Of a stretch of DNA of 64,000 nt, positions 18,394 through 26,924 are shown one piece after another. How positions within the stretch are numbered: the first letter of the stretch is position 1; every line of letters begins with the position of its first letter. Origin of the DNA: Sphingomonas sp. PP-CC-1A-547 (lineage in GTDB: Bacteria; Pseudomonadota; Alphaproteobacteria; Sphingomonadales; Sphingomonadaceae); assembly GCF_003610375.1 (NCBI RefSeq), contig NZ_RAPZ01000010.1:1138773-1202772 (forward strand), read 5' to 3'. The position numbers and the translations under genes were made by a program. The notes below the pieces were generated by a model. The model ran no database searches. It saw nothing but the letters and a program-made list of their open reading frames with translations, and was not told where the DNA came from.

Positions 18394-19257
18394 TTACTTG
18401 CCCCTCAGCCCGTCGAAGACTTCGGCGAAGCCCGGCTGGTTCTTGTGCGCGATGCCCGAGCGGGCGGCCTCGATCACCAGCGGCTGCGGATGGCCGTGCA
18501 GCGAGGCGATGATGATCTGCTTCACCACGTCGTAGATCGACGCGTCGGCATCGAGCACCTGCTTCAACCGGTTCGCGAGCGGCGCGACGATGCCGTAGGC
18601 GAGCAACACGCCCATGAACGTACCGACCAGCGCCGAGCCGATCATCGCGCCGAGGATCGACGGTGGCTTGTCGATCGAGCCCATCGTCTTCACCACGCCG
18701 AGCACCGCGGCGACGATGCCGAGCGCGGGCAGTGCATCGGCGAGGCTCGCGAGCGTGCCGTGCGCCGCCTCCTCCTCGTGATGATGCGTCTTGATCGAGT
18801 GGTCCATCACCTCCTCGACCGCATGCACGTCGAGCGTACCGGACGACACCACCACCAGGCGCAGCGTATCGGCGATCAGGTTGACGAGCGCCTTGTCCTT
18901 GAGGAGCTTCGGGTATTCCGCGAACACGGCGGACGACTGCGGATCCTCGACATGCGGCTCGAGCGCGATCGGCCCGTCCATCCGCAGCATCTTCATCAGC
19001 TTGCTGACGAGGAAGATGACGTCGAGATAATCCTGCTTCTTGTACTTCGGACCCTTGAAGACCTTTCCGAGACCGGCGCCGAGACCTTTCAGTTCCTTGC
19101 CCGAATTGCCGATGATCAGCGCGCCGGCGGCGGCACCACCGATGATCAGCATCTCGTGCGGGATGGCCTCCATGACGGGGCCGAGCGCGCCGCCGGTGAA
19201 CGCGAATCCGCCAAACACCATGACGAGCAGGACGACGATGCCGATGACCGGAAACAT
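18394..19257 (-). CDS. motA: Flagellar motor stator protein MotA
   Basis: A 287-residue inner-membrane protein of normal length with four hydrophobic segments. The cytoplasmic loop carries the charged torque region (KLMKMLRMDGPIALEPHVEDP). The region LPALGIVAAVLGVVKTMG holds the conserved Pro of helix 3, and VGTFMGVLLAYGIVAPLANRL is helix 4. With MotB it conducts ions to drive rotation. The gene lies 110 bp downstream of flgL; no clear sigma-28 or sigma-54 promoter is seen in that gap. Confidence 0.93.
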   Translation of the reverse strand: MFPVIGIVVLLVMVFGGFAFTGGALGPVMEAIPHEMLIIGGAAAGALIIGNSGKELKGLGAGLGKVFKGPKYKKQDYLDVIFLVSKLMKMLRMDGPIALEPHVEDPQSSAVFAEYPKLLKDKALVNLIADTLRLVVVSSGTLDVHAVEEVMDHSIKTHHHEEEAAHGTLASLADALPALGIVAAVLGVVKTMGSIDKPPSILGAMIGSALVGTFMGVLLAYGIVAPLANRLKQVLDADASIYDVVKQIIIASLHGHPQPLVIEAARSGIAHKNQPGFAEVFDGLRGK

Positions 19258-19317
19258 GGTGTTCGAATTCCCCCAGGGCCGACAGCGGCACTTGCGTCGC
19301 CACAGAATTAACCGCCT

Positions 19318-19339
19318 TTGGTAGCCAACCGGTTACCAA
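19318..19339. repeat. Inverted repeat between flgL and motA
   Basis: TTGGTAGCC (19318-19326) and GGTTACCAA (19331-19339) pair with one mismatch around a four-base loop, within the 110-bp flgL-motA gap. It may be an operator or an mRNA hairpin; there is no T-run for termination in either direction. Confidence 0.4.
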
Positions 19340-19367
19340 GGCGACGTCGCGCGCGATTAAATTCGGA

Positions 19368-20288
19368 TCAGCGCAGATAATCGAACAGCGACAGCGCCGA
19401 GAGCTTCGAGAAGCTCGCCTGCGTCGCCGACAGGATCGTCATCGTCTTCTGCAACTCGACCACCGTCGTGGTGATGTCGGTATCCTCAAGCCCCGACCGG
19501 GTCGCTTCGCGGTCCGCCGCGACATCGGTCAGCCGCGATGCCTCCAGATCGACACGCGCGGCGCGAGCCCCGAGCGAGGCCTGCACCGTGGACACCTGAT
19601 CCGACGCGGCGCTGATGTCGGCGAGCGACGTATCGAGCGAACTCGCCTTGAAATCGTCCGACTGCAACGCGGTCGCGATCGCCGAGAGCATCGCCAGCGT
19701 ATTGGTACCGCCCTCGATGCTGCCATCAGGCTTGGCCTTGCCGCCGACGGTGAAGATACGCGCGGCAGTCTCGTTCGCCTGGACGGTCTGGCCGTCGCCG
19801 ATCGGGATGCCCGACACCGGCTTCGACGCGAGCGCGTAGGTCCCGCCCGCAGCGACCGCAGGCGCACCGTCGGCACCACCGAACAGCGCCTGCCCGCGGG
19901 CGTCTTTGGCGTTGGCGAGGTTGGTCAGCGTCACGACGAGGCCGGCGATCTGTTCGCCGATCGCCTTGCGGTTCGCCGCATTCAGCGTGCCCGTCTTCGC
20001 CTGCGTCACCAGCTCGGTCGCGCTCTGCAGCTGGTCGGTGATCGCGGAGAGGCTGGTGTCGCCCTGCTTCAACACCGATTCGGCGGTGCCGAGATTGGCG
20101 GCATAGGCCTTGTCGTCGACGGTATCGCGCTTGATCCCGGCAAGCCGCTGATACGCGGCGCTGTCCGACGAGGGTGTCGACAGCTTGGTCCCGGTCGAGA
20201 TCTGGTTCTGCAACGACTCCGCCTTGCCACCGAGCGAAGTCATCGACGCCGAGGCGCGGTCGTAGAAGAGGCGAGTCGCGATCTGCAT
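19368..20288 (-). CDS. flgL: Hook-filament junction protein FlgL
   Basis: A 306-residue flagellin-like protein. The N-terminus (IATRLFYDRASASMTSLGGKAESLQNQISTG) and the C-terminus (VELQKTMTILSATQASFSKLSALSLFDYLR) form the paired helical D0/D1 regions of FlgL. It links the FlgK ring to the filament and is exported by the flagellar type III system. It follows flgK by five bases as the last gene of the flgB-to-flgL operon. Confidence 0.9.
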   Translation of the reverse strand: MQIATRLFYDRASASMTSLGGKAESLQNQISTGTKLSTPSSDSAAYQRLAGIKRDTVDDKAYAANLGTAESVLKQGDTSLSAITDQLQSATELVTQAKTGTLNAANRKAIGEQIAGLVVTLTNLANAKDARGQALFGGADGAPAVAAGGTYALASKPVSGIPIGDGQTVQANETAARIFTVGGKAKPDGSIEGGTNTLAMLSAIATALQSDDFKASSLDTSLADISAASDQVSTVQASLGARAARVDLEASRLTDVAADREATRSGLEDTDITTTVVELQKTMTILSATQASFSKLSALSLFDYLR

Positions 20289-20293
20289 GGGCG

Positions 20294-21640
20294 TTACCGT
20301 AGATCGAGGATGGTCTGGAGCGTGTCGCGCGCGGTCTGGATCACGCGGCTCGACGCCTGATAGGCCTGCTGGAAGCGCAGTAGGTCGACCGCTTCGCTAT
20401 CGAGATCGACACCCGACGCGGACGCAAGCGAGCTCACCGCGCCGTCGCGGATTGCAGTTTGCGCATCGGCCACGACCTTGCGCTGTTCGAGCGCGGCGGC
20501 GTTGCCGGCGATCAGCGTCGTGGTGCGCGTTTCGAAGCCACCGCTGCTGCGGACTCCCTGCAACGCGGAGAGATTGGATGCGTCACGCTTGCCGCCGGTC
20601 ACGCTCGCCGCAGCGATCCCGCGTCCGTCGGCGAGTGCAACCGAGATGTCCGTCGGCGTGGCACCGGTCGCGAACATCGCGGCGCCCGCATTGCCGTCGA
20701 GATCGCGACCCTGCGCCTGCACCGCGTTGATCTTGCTCGTGAAGTCGGTGGCGATCGCATTGAGCGATCCGCGCGCCGCGGCGATCCGCTGTGCGCCTTC
20801 CGCGAACCCGGCAAGCGCGCCACCCGTCGGCGACAATGCAGACGTGACGTTGCCGCGCGTGACGGCGAACTGGACCGCACCCTCGTCGTTGCGCGCATAG
20901 GACGCCTGCGCGCTCTCGCCACCCGCGACGAACACCGAGCCCGCCGCGCCGCCGAGCCGCACAGTGGTCCGCCCGAGATCGTCGAACGACGTATTGATGT
21001 CGGTGATCGTGCTCATCTGCTCGAGCATCTGGTCGCGCTGGTCGGCGAGTTGCGCCGCAGTCGACGATCCCGGCGCGGTGCGCGCGATGCCGTCGTTGAT
21101 CTTGGCGAGTGCGGTACCGAGCGCATTGAGCGACTGCACCGCCTGCGATGCGGTCGAATCGAGATCGGCGGCCGCGGTATCGAGCGCCGCGCCGGTCGCG
21201 GTGAACGCCGCCGCCGCCGTACCCGCCGATTCGAGCATGACCGCCCGCGCCGGCTCCGAAGTCGGATCGGCGGCGAGTTTCTGCGCGGACGTGAAGAAGC
21301 TGGTGAGCCGGTCGCCGAGCTGGTTGTTGCCCAGCGCCGTCTCTATCCGGTTCATCCAGGTGACGCCGGCTTCGGTCTTGGCGAGATCGGTGCCGGCCGA
21401 GCGGACCGCCTGCGACCGGTATGCGTCGGCGCTGCGGCCGATCCCCGTGATCGTGACGCCGTTGCTGCTGACCGACTTTTGCGCGTTCAGCCCGCCATTG
21501 ACCGACGACACTTCGGAAAGCGTCGTCGTCCGCCTTGTATAGCCCGCATTGCCGGTGTTCGCGATGTTCTCCGACACCGTGGACAGCGCGGTCTGGTACG
21601 CGCGCACGCCCGAGGCGCCGATCGAAAGGAGATCGCTCAT
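20294..21640 (-). CDS. flgK: Hook-filament junction protein FlgK
   Basis: A 448-residue protein. The N-terminus has the rod/hook-family signature (SIGASGVRAYQTALSTVSENIANTGNAGYTRR) and the C-terminus ends with SGVDLDSEAVDLLRFQQAYQASSRVIQTARDTLQTILDLR, typical of FlgK. It is shorter than the enterobacterial protein (about 547), as the central variable domain is reduced. Its ATG overlaps the flgJ stop (ATGA). Confidence 0.92.
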   Translation of the reverse strand: MSDLLSIGASGVRAYQTALSTVSENIANTGNAGYTRRTTTLSEVSSVNGGLNAQKSVSSNGVTITGIGRSADAYRSQAVRSAGTDLAKTEAGVTWMNRIETALGNNQLGDRLTSFFTSAQKLAADPTSEPARAVMLESAGTAAAAFTATGAALDTAAADLDSTASQAVQSLNALGTALAKINDGIARTAPGSSTAAQLADQRDQMLEQMSTITDINTSFDDLGRTTVRLGGAAGSVFVAGGESAQASYARNDEGAVQFAVTRGNVTSALSPTGGALAGFAEGAQRIAAARGSLNAIATDFTSKINAVQAQGRDLDGNAGAAMFATGATPTDISVALADGRGIAAASVTGGKRDASNLSALQGVRSSGGFETRTTTLIAGNAAALEQRKVVADAQTAIRDGAVSSLASASGVDLDSEAVDLLRFQQAYQASSRVIQTARDTLQTILDLR

Positions 21641-21969
21641 GGCGGCGAGTCTGCCGCAGCCTGGTTAAGATCGGATTGAGACTTGGCGAGAAAATCGGTC
21701 ATCGCCTTGCCGATGCCGAGCGGCGTGTGCTCGGCCATCGACTTGGCGATCAGCCCGTCCTGCATGTCGGTGAAGGTGTCGATCGCCTTCGAATCGAACA
21801 GCGGGTCCGCCAATTTCGCTTGGCGCATGCTCTTCAGCATCATGCCGGTGAAGACCGCCTCGAACTTCTCGCCTGCCTTGTCGAGATTGTCCTTCGACTT
21901 GAGGCGGCTCGTGTCGGTCGAGATGCCGGTCGTGGGTGCTACGGCTGCGGCTGCGTCGAGCGGGCTCAC
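21637..21969 (-). CDS. flgJ: FlgJ-type rod assembly protein, rod-binding domain only
   Basis: A 110-residue protein matching only the N-terminal half of enterobacterial FlgJ: AGEKFEAVFTGMMLKSMRQAKLADPLFDSKAIDTFTDMQDGLIAKSMA is the rod-capping domain. The muramidase half is absent; a separate transglycosylase gene at 31564-32409 probably supplies that activity, as in Rhodobacter with SltF. It starts with a GTG overlapping the flgI stop (GTGA). Confidence 0.88.
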   Translation of the reverse strand: MSPLDAAAAVAPTTGISTDTSRLKSKDNLDKAGEKFEAVFTGMMLKSMRQAKLADPLFDSKAIDTFTDMQDGLIAKSMAEHTPLGIGKAMTDFLAKSQSDLNQAAADSPP

Positions 21970-23072
21970 AGGACGATCAACTCGGCCTTGAGCGCGCCGG
22001 CTTCCTTCAGCGCCTCGAGGATCGCGACCAGATCAGCCGGCGATGCGCCGATCGCGTTGACCGCCTTGACGATGTCGGCGAGCTTGGGGCCGGGGTTGAG
22101 TAGGAACATCGGGCGACGCTCCTCCTCGACTGCGACGCGGCTGTTCGGGACGATCGCGGTCTGGCCTTGGCTGAACGGGGCTGGCTGGCTGACCTGCGGC
22201 TTCTCGTCGATCCGCACCGTCATCTTGCCGTGCGTGATCGCCGCAGGCCCGACGCGGACTGCCGAGTTGATGACGACGGTACCGGTGCGCGCGTTGACGA
22301 TCACCTTGGCGGGGGGTTCGGCGGAGACGACATCGAGATTCTCGATCGTCGACATAAGCGTGGCGCGAATATCGGCACCGATCGGCGCGCGCACCGCGAC
22401 CGAGACCGCGTCGATCGCCTGCGCGCTGCCGAAGCCGAGCTTCGAGTTGATCGCCCCCGCAACGTTCTGCGCGGTGGTGAAATCGGCGCGTGCAAGGTTG
22501 AAGGTGAGCGTCGGCGCGCTGTCGAACCCGGTGGCGACAGCGCGTTCGACGGTGGCACCTTCGGGGATGCGACCGGTCGAGGGTACGTTGACGACGATCT
22601 TCGACCCATCCGCGCCTTCCGCGCCGAGACCGCCGACCGCCAGGTTGCCCTGCGCCATCGCGTAGATCTGGTTATCGGCACCGAGGAGCGGCGTCATGAT
22701 CAGGCTGCCACCGCGGAGGCTCTTCGCCTTGCCCATCGAGGCGACGGTGATGTCGAGCCGCTGGCCGGGCTTGGCGAACGGCGGCAGTTCGGCGGTAATC
22801 ATCACCACCGCCGCGTTCTTCATACCGGGATTCGCCGATGGCGGCAGCTGCAGCCCGAAGCGTGACGCGACGGCCTTCAGCGACTGCACGGTGTATTCGA
22901 GGTTGTCGTCGCCCGTGCCTGGCAGGCCGACGACGATGCCGTAGCCGGTCAACTGGTTCGAACGGATACCCTGGAACCCGCCCAGATCCTTGATCCGGTC
23001 GGCCGAGGCCGGCGCGGCGATCAGGAGCGATGCCAGGAGGGTGGTGAGGAGACCTGCGAGAGTACGAAACAC
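21966..23072 (-). CDS. flgI: Flagellar P-ring protein FlgI
   Basis: A 368-residue protein with a signal peptide (FRTLAGLLTTLLASLLIAAPASA, then DRIKDLGGFQGIRSNQLTGYGIVVGLPGTGD). The last is the FlgI mature N-terminus. The C-terminus (KAVNAIGASPADLVAILEALKEAGALKAELIVL) is also typical. FlgI forms the periplasmic P ring with help from FlgA. I chose GTG 23072 with AAGGA upstream, because a longer reading to 23408 runs through repeat DNA and has no family match. The gap to flgH is filled with palindromic repeats. Confidence 0.9.
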   Translation of the reverse strand: MFRTLAGLLTTLLASLLIAAPASADRIKDLGGFQGIRSNQLTGYGIVVGLPGTGDDNLEYTVQSLKAVASRFGLQLPPSANPGMKNAAVVMITAELPPFAKPGQRLDITVASMGKAKSLRGGSLIMTPLLGADNQIYAMAQGNLAVGGLGAEGADGSKIVVNVPSTGRIPEGATVERAVATGFDSAPTLTFNLARADFTTAQNVAGAINSKLGFGSAQAIDAVSVAVRAPIGADIRATLMSTIENLDVVSAEPPAKVIVNARTGTVVINSAVRVGPAAITHGKMTVRIDEKPQVSQPAPFSQGQTAIVPNSRVAVEEERRPMFLLNPGPKLADIVKAVNAIGASPADLVAILEALKEAGALKAELIVL

Positions 23073-23088
23073 GGTCTTTAGTCCTTTG

Positions 23089-23237
23089 CCGTTCGTGCTG
23101 AGTAGCGACCGAGTAGGCGCGCAGCGGCGTATCGAGGGCGCGTATCGAAGCATGGGTTCCGCGCGCCAACCTGTCCTTCGATACGAGCCCTCGATACGCG
23201 CCTTCGGCACTATTCGGTCTCTACTCAGGACGAACGG
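23089..23237. repeat. Long REP-like palindrome between flgH and flgI (element 1)
   Basis: A 149-bp near-perfect palindrome. The outer arms (23089-23105 and 23221-23237) match at 16 of 17 bases. The inner arms (23128-23150 and 23176-23198) match at 22 of 23. The motif around CTGAGTAG and CGTATCGA appears four times in alternating orientation. It should fold into a long cruciform or RNA hairpin within the flg operon mRNA. Confidence 0.75.
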
Positions 23238-23253
23238 GTTGGCGCTGACACGC

Positions 23254-23353
23254 GTGCCCTCACCCTTCGCCGCCTTCGGCGTCTCTCCCTCTCCCCTGAG
23301 GGGAGAGGGAAGGGGCCCGGCCGGCGCTTGCCGGGTGGGAAGGGTGAGGGCAC
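23254..23353. repeat. REP-like palindrome between flgH and flgI (element 2)
   Basis: A 14-bp perfect outer inverted repeat (23254-23267 and 23340-23353) encloses an 11-bp inner hairpin (23286-23296 and 23300-23310, three-base loop). Its C/T-rich and G/A-rich arms resemble the elements at 28782, 31361 and 48901. Its right end is 15 bp before the flgH stop codon. Confidence 0.75.
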
Positions 23354-23368
23354 GGGTCAGCGGGCGCA

Positions 23369-24052
23369 TCAAAACGGGCTGACGACGGAGAAGAAGCGGC
23401 TGAGCCACCCCTGGCGGCCGGCGCGGGCGACGTCGCCCTTGCCGGTGTACGAAATCTGCGCGTCGGCGACGCGGGTCGACAGGACGCGGTTGTTCGCGTC
23501 GACGTCGGCGGTGCGGACCAGGCCCTTGATCTTCAGGAACTCGTCGCCGCGGTTGAGCGTGACGCGCTTCTGGCCCTGCACCAGCATCGTCCCGTTGGGA
23601 TAGACTTGCGCCACCGTCACGCTGACTTCGCCCGACAGCGAGTTGGTCTGGTCGGCCGCGCCGCTGCCGTTGAAACTACGCCCGCCGCTGAGCGTCGCGT
23701 CGCTCTTGTTGAACAGGTTGAGGAAGCCGGTGGTCGGCGGCGTGATGCTGCCCGAGCCATTGCTGTCGAGCTTCGACCCCGACGACTTCGACGCAGCGGT
23801 GCGCTCGACCAGCACGATCGTCAGCGGATCGCCGACCTTCCGCGCACGCCAGCCTTCGTACAGAGCGGCATAGCCGTCCTGCGCCTGGAAGATCGAGCCT
23901 GTTGCGACGACCGGCACCGGCTGGACCGGCAAGGGCCGCGCGACCGAGAAATCCTCGGGCGGCGCCTTCTTGCCGAACAGGCTGGCGTCTGCCGAAGACG
24001 CGGCGAGGATCGCGGCGAGGGCGGCAAGCGATGTTGAGACGGTGCGCATCAC
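23369..24052 (-). CDS. flgH: Flagellar L-ring protein FlgH without lipobox cysteine
   Basis: A 227-residue protein containing the FlgH core: LYEGWRARKVGDPLTIVLVERTAASKSSGS, then SVTVAQVYPNGTMLVQGQKRVTLNRGDEFLKIKGLVR. FlgH builds the outer-membrane L ring and is normally a lipoprotein. Here the signal peptide ends in ASSADASLFG and the whole protein has no cysteine, so it cannot be lipidated on Cys. The GTG at 24052 gives a GTGA overlap with flgG; the ATG at 24049 is equally possible. Confidence 0.9.
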   Translation of the reverse strand: MMRTVSTSLAALAAILAASSADASLFGKKAPPEDFSVARPLPVQPVPVVATGSIFQAQDGYAALYEGWRARKVGDPLTIVLVERTAASKSSGSKLDSNGSGSITPPTTGFLNLFNKSDATLSGGRSFNGSGAADQTNSLSGEVSVTVAQVYPNGTMLVQGQKRVTLNRGDEFLKIKGLVRTADVDANNRVLSTRVADAQISYTGKGDVARAGRQGWLSRFFSVVSPF

Positions 24053-24837
24053 AGGTTCTGGTTGACGTATTTGAGCATGTCGTCGGTCGCCGAGATCATC
24101 TTCGAATTGACCTCGTACGCGCGCTGCGTCTCGATCATGTCGACCAGTTCCTCGACGACGTTGACGTTCGACGCTTCCAGCATGCCCTGCTTGATCCCGC
24201 CGCGACCGTCCTGCCCGGCGACGCCGACGGTCGCCGCGCCGCTGGCTGCGGTCTCGACGAGATAATTGTCGCCGGTCGCCTGGAGCCCAGCCCCGTTCGG
24301 GAAGCTAGCGACCTGGATCTGGCCGATCTGCGACGCCTCGGTCTGGCCGGGAACCATCGCCGACACGGTGCCGTCGCGGCCGATCGTGATCCCGGTCGTC
24401 CCCTCGGGTACGGTGATGCCGGGCTGCACCTGATAGCCTTCGCTGGTCACCAGCAACCCCTCGGCGGAGCGCGAGAAATTGCCGGCGCGGGTGTAGCCGA
24501 GCGTGCCGCCGGGCATCTGCACCTGGAAATAGCCGTCGCCGTCGAGCGCGAGGTCGAGGCTGTTGCCGGTCGTCTGCATCGCGCCCTGCGTGTCGATCCG
24601 TGCGGTGCCCTGGATACGGACGCCGGTGCCCAGGTTGAGCCCGGTCGCGTATTTGGTCTCGGCGGTGCTCTGCGTACCGGGCGTCGTGACGGTCTGGTAG
24701 GCGAGCGTCTCGAACGCCGCGCGGTCCTTCTTGAAGCCCGTGGTGTTCACGTTGGCGAGATTGTTCGAGATGACGCGCATGCGCATGTCCTGGGCGTCGA
24801 GCCCGGTGCGCGCGATATGCATGGCTGCGGATGACAT
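24049..24837 (-). CDS. flgG: Distal rod protein FlgG
   Basis: 262 residues, the usual FlgG length. The N-terminus MHIARTGLDAQDMRMRVISNNLANVNTTGFKKDRAAFE and the C-terminus EASNVNVVEELVDMIETQRAYEVNSKMISATDDMLKYVNQ are diagnostic. The QTVTTPGTQSTAET segment is the extra region that stiffens the distal rod relative to the hook. It lies 13 bp downstream of flgF. Confidence 0.95.
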   Translation of the reverse strand: MSSAAMHIARTGLDAQDMRMRVISNNLANVNTTGFKKDRAAFETLAYQTVTTPGTQSTAETKYATGLNLGTGVRIQGTARIDTQGAMQTTGNSLDLALDGDGYFQVQMPGGTLGYTRAGNFSRSAEGLLVTSEGYQVQPGITVPEGTTGITIGRDGTVSAMVPGQTEASQIGQIQVASFPNGAGLQATGDNYLVETAASGAATVGVAGQDGRGGIKQGMLEASNVNVVEELVDMIETQRAYEVNSKMISATDDMLKYVNQNL

Positions 24838-24850
24838 TCGTCTGTTCCTT

Positions 24851-25603
24851 CTAGCTCGGCAGGCGCATCAGCGATGCACCGCTCTCGTCGATTTCCTTGG
24901 CGGATTTCATCATGTTGGCCTGGACTTCGTAGCTGCGCTGGTTCTCGATCATGTCGACCAGTGCCTGCGTCATGTTGACGTTCGATCCCTCGATCGCGCC
25001 GCCCTGAACCTTGGCGTCCATGTCCTCCGGCAGCGCACCGCCGCCGCGCACGCGCAACAGGTTGTCGAGGCCCTTCACGGTATCCGACCCCTTGGTGTCG
25101 GCGAGCTTGAGCTTGTCGATCACCTGCGTGTCCTTCGCGTCGCCGCCCTGCGGCACGATCGAGATCGTCCCGTCGGCCGAGATCGTCAGCGACTGGTAGG
25201 GCGGCAGGGTGATCGGCCCCCCCGAGCCGATCACCGGATGCCCGTCGCCGGTCTGCAGCACGCCTGATGGCGCGACCTCCAGATCACCGCGGCGCGTGTA
25301 CGCCTCCGACCCGTCCGACGCCTGCACCGCCAGCCACGCGGTGGTGCCGGTGATCGCGACGTCGAGCGGACGCCCGGTCAACTGGATCGCGCCCGGCGAG
25401 CGATCGGCGTCGGTCACCTCTTCCGAGGTCGGCGCGCGCGCCTCGATCGTCGAGCCGTCGCCCTTCAGGTTGAGCCGGTCGAACACCACGCGATCGGCGC
25501 GGAAACCGGTGGTCGACGCGTTCGCCATGTTGTTGGCGATCGCCGCCTGCGCCGCCATGTGCGCGCGCAGGCCCGTCGCCGCGGTGTAGACCAGCTTGTC
25601 CAT
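24851..25603 (-). CDS. flgF: Proximal rod protein FlgF
   Basis: 250 residues with the rod-protein N-terminal motif (AATGLRAHMAAQAAIANNMANASTTGFRADR) and C-terminal motif (EGSNVNMTQALVDMIENQRSYEVQANMMKSAKEIDE). FlgF sits between the proximal rod and FlgG. It follows flgE by 24 bp. Confidence 0.93.
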   Translation of the reverse strand: MDKLVYTAATGLRAHMAAQAAIANNMANASTTGFRADRVVFDRLNLKGDGSTIEARAPTSEEVTDADRSPGAIQLTGRPLDVAITGTTAWLAVQASDGSEAYTRRGDLEVAPSGVLQTGDGHPVIGSGGPITLPPYQSLTISADGTISIVPQGGDAKDTQVIDKLKLADTKGSDTVKGLDNLLRVRGGGALPEDMDAKVQGGAIEGSNVNMTQALVDMIENQRSYEVQANMMKSAKEIDESGASLMRLPS

Positions 25604-25627
25604 TCAGGGTCCCCTGCTCGCTCTTGC

Positions 25628-26896
25628 TTAGCTGCGGATGTTGAAGATGGTTTCGGAGATCTGGTTGGCGGTATCCAAGGCCTTGGAGTTCGCCTGGAAA
25701 TTGCGCTGTGCCGCGATCAGGTTGACCAGCTCCTCGGTGATGTCGACGTTCGATCCCTCGATCGTCCCCGACATCAGCTTGCCGAAACCGTTGGTGTCCG
25801 CCGAGCCGAGCTTCGCCGAGCCCGAAATGCCGGTCGACTGCCAATAGCTGCTGCCGAGCTGGCGCAGGCCTTCGGGGTTGGAGAAGTTCGCGAGCATCAC
25901 CTGCCCCAGCACCTGCGTGTCGCCATTCGAGAAGCTCGCATTGACGAGGCCCTTCTCGTCGACCGTCACGCCCTGGATCTGGCCGACCGCCTTGCCGTCC
26001 TGCGTTCGCGAGGCGACGTTGAACGCGCTCGACAGCTGCGTCGTGCCGCTGCCGAAGGTGAAGGCGATCGCCTGCGGATCGGTCGAGTTCGCGGTGGTGA
26101 ACTGGTCGAACTTGATCGCGGCGGTCGGCGCGGTCATCTTGCCGGTCGGGTCGAACGTCATTGCCGTCCCGGCGGTGCCGTTCGTCGTCAACTCCTTGTC
26201 GCCGACGAAGCTGTGGACTTCCCAGGTGCTGTTCGCGTTGGTCGTCGTCGGTGCCGACGTGCGCTTGAAATAGTTGGTCAGCGTCATCGCGTTGCCACTG
26301 GCATCGTACACCGTGGTCTGCGCGGACTGGTTGTAGCTCGACGGATCGAACCGGTCGAACGTCGCCGTCGTCGGCAGCGCCGAATTGGCGTTGAGGTTGA
26401 GGGTCATCGTAACCGCCGAAGTCGGCACCGGCGTCCCGCTCGTCTCGGGCAGGCGCAGGCTGACCGCGGAATCGGAGCCGGTCGCGACCACCGCGCCCGA
26501 GCCGTCGACCGGGAACACCTGCAGATGCGAGCCCTGCGAATCGACGACATAGCGGTTCGAGTCGACCAGGAAGCCGCCATTGCGCGTGTAGTTGATCGAG
26601 GCGGATTCGATGCTCGGCTTGACCGCGAAGAAGCCGTCGCCCGACACCGCGAGATCGAGGCTGTTCGAGGTCTGGATGAGGCTGCCTTGCGCGAACTGCT
26701 GGCGATTGGCCTGGACGATCGCGCCCGAGCCGATCTGCTGCGACGGCGCGACCGACACGCTCGATGCGATCACGTCGGCGAATTCGGTGCGGCTCTTCTT
26801 GAAGCCGTTGGTGGCGACGTTCGCGAGGTTGTGCGAGATCGTCGACATCTCGGCCTGCGACGCCTGGAGACCGGAGAGCGAAGTGTAGAAGGACAT
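25628..26896 (-). CDS. flgE: Flagellar hook protein FlgE
   Basis: 422 residues. The N-terminus SFYTSLSGLQASQAEMSTISHNLANVATNGFKKSRTEF and the C-terminus EGSNVDITEELVNLIAAQRNFQANSKALDTANQISETIFN match FlgE; the Ser/Thr-rich centre is the variable outer domain. It assembles the hook under the FlgD cap, with length controlled by FliK. It lies 28 bp after flgD. Confidence 0.95.
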   Translation of the reverse strand: MSFYTSLSGLQASQAEMSTISHNLANVATNGFKKSRTEFADVIASSVSVAPSQQIGSGAIVQANRQQFAQGSLIQTSNSLDLAVSGDGFFAVKPSIESASINYTRNGGFLVDSNRYVVDSQGSHLQVFPVDGSGAVVATGSDSAVSLRLPETSGTPVPTSAVTMTLNLNANSALPTTATFDRFDPSSYNQSAQTTVYDASGNAMTLTNYFKRTSAPTTTNANSTWEVHSFVGDKELTTNGTAGTAMTFDPTGKMTAPTAAIKFDQFTTANSTDPQAIAFTFGSGTTQLSSAFNVASRTQDGKAVGQIQGVTVDEKGLVNASFSNGDTQVLGQVMLANFSNPEGLRQLGSSYWQSTGISGSAKLGSADTNGFGKLMSGTIEGSNVDITEELVNLIAAQRNFQANSKALDTANQISETIFNIRS

Positions 26897-26924
26897 GGCG
26901 GTTTAACTCCTGGAAACTCTGGGT

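Noticed and set aside
23073..23408. N-terminal extension of flgI
   Set aside because: It runs through palindromic repeats and into flgH; the signal peptide begins at 23072.
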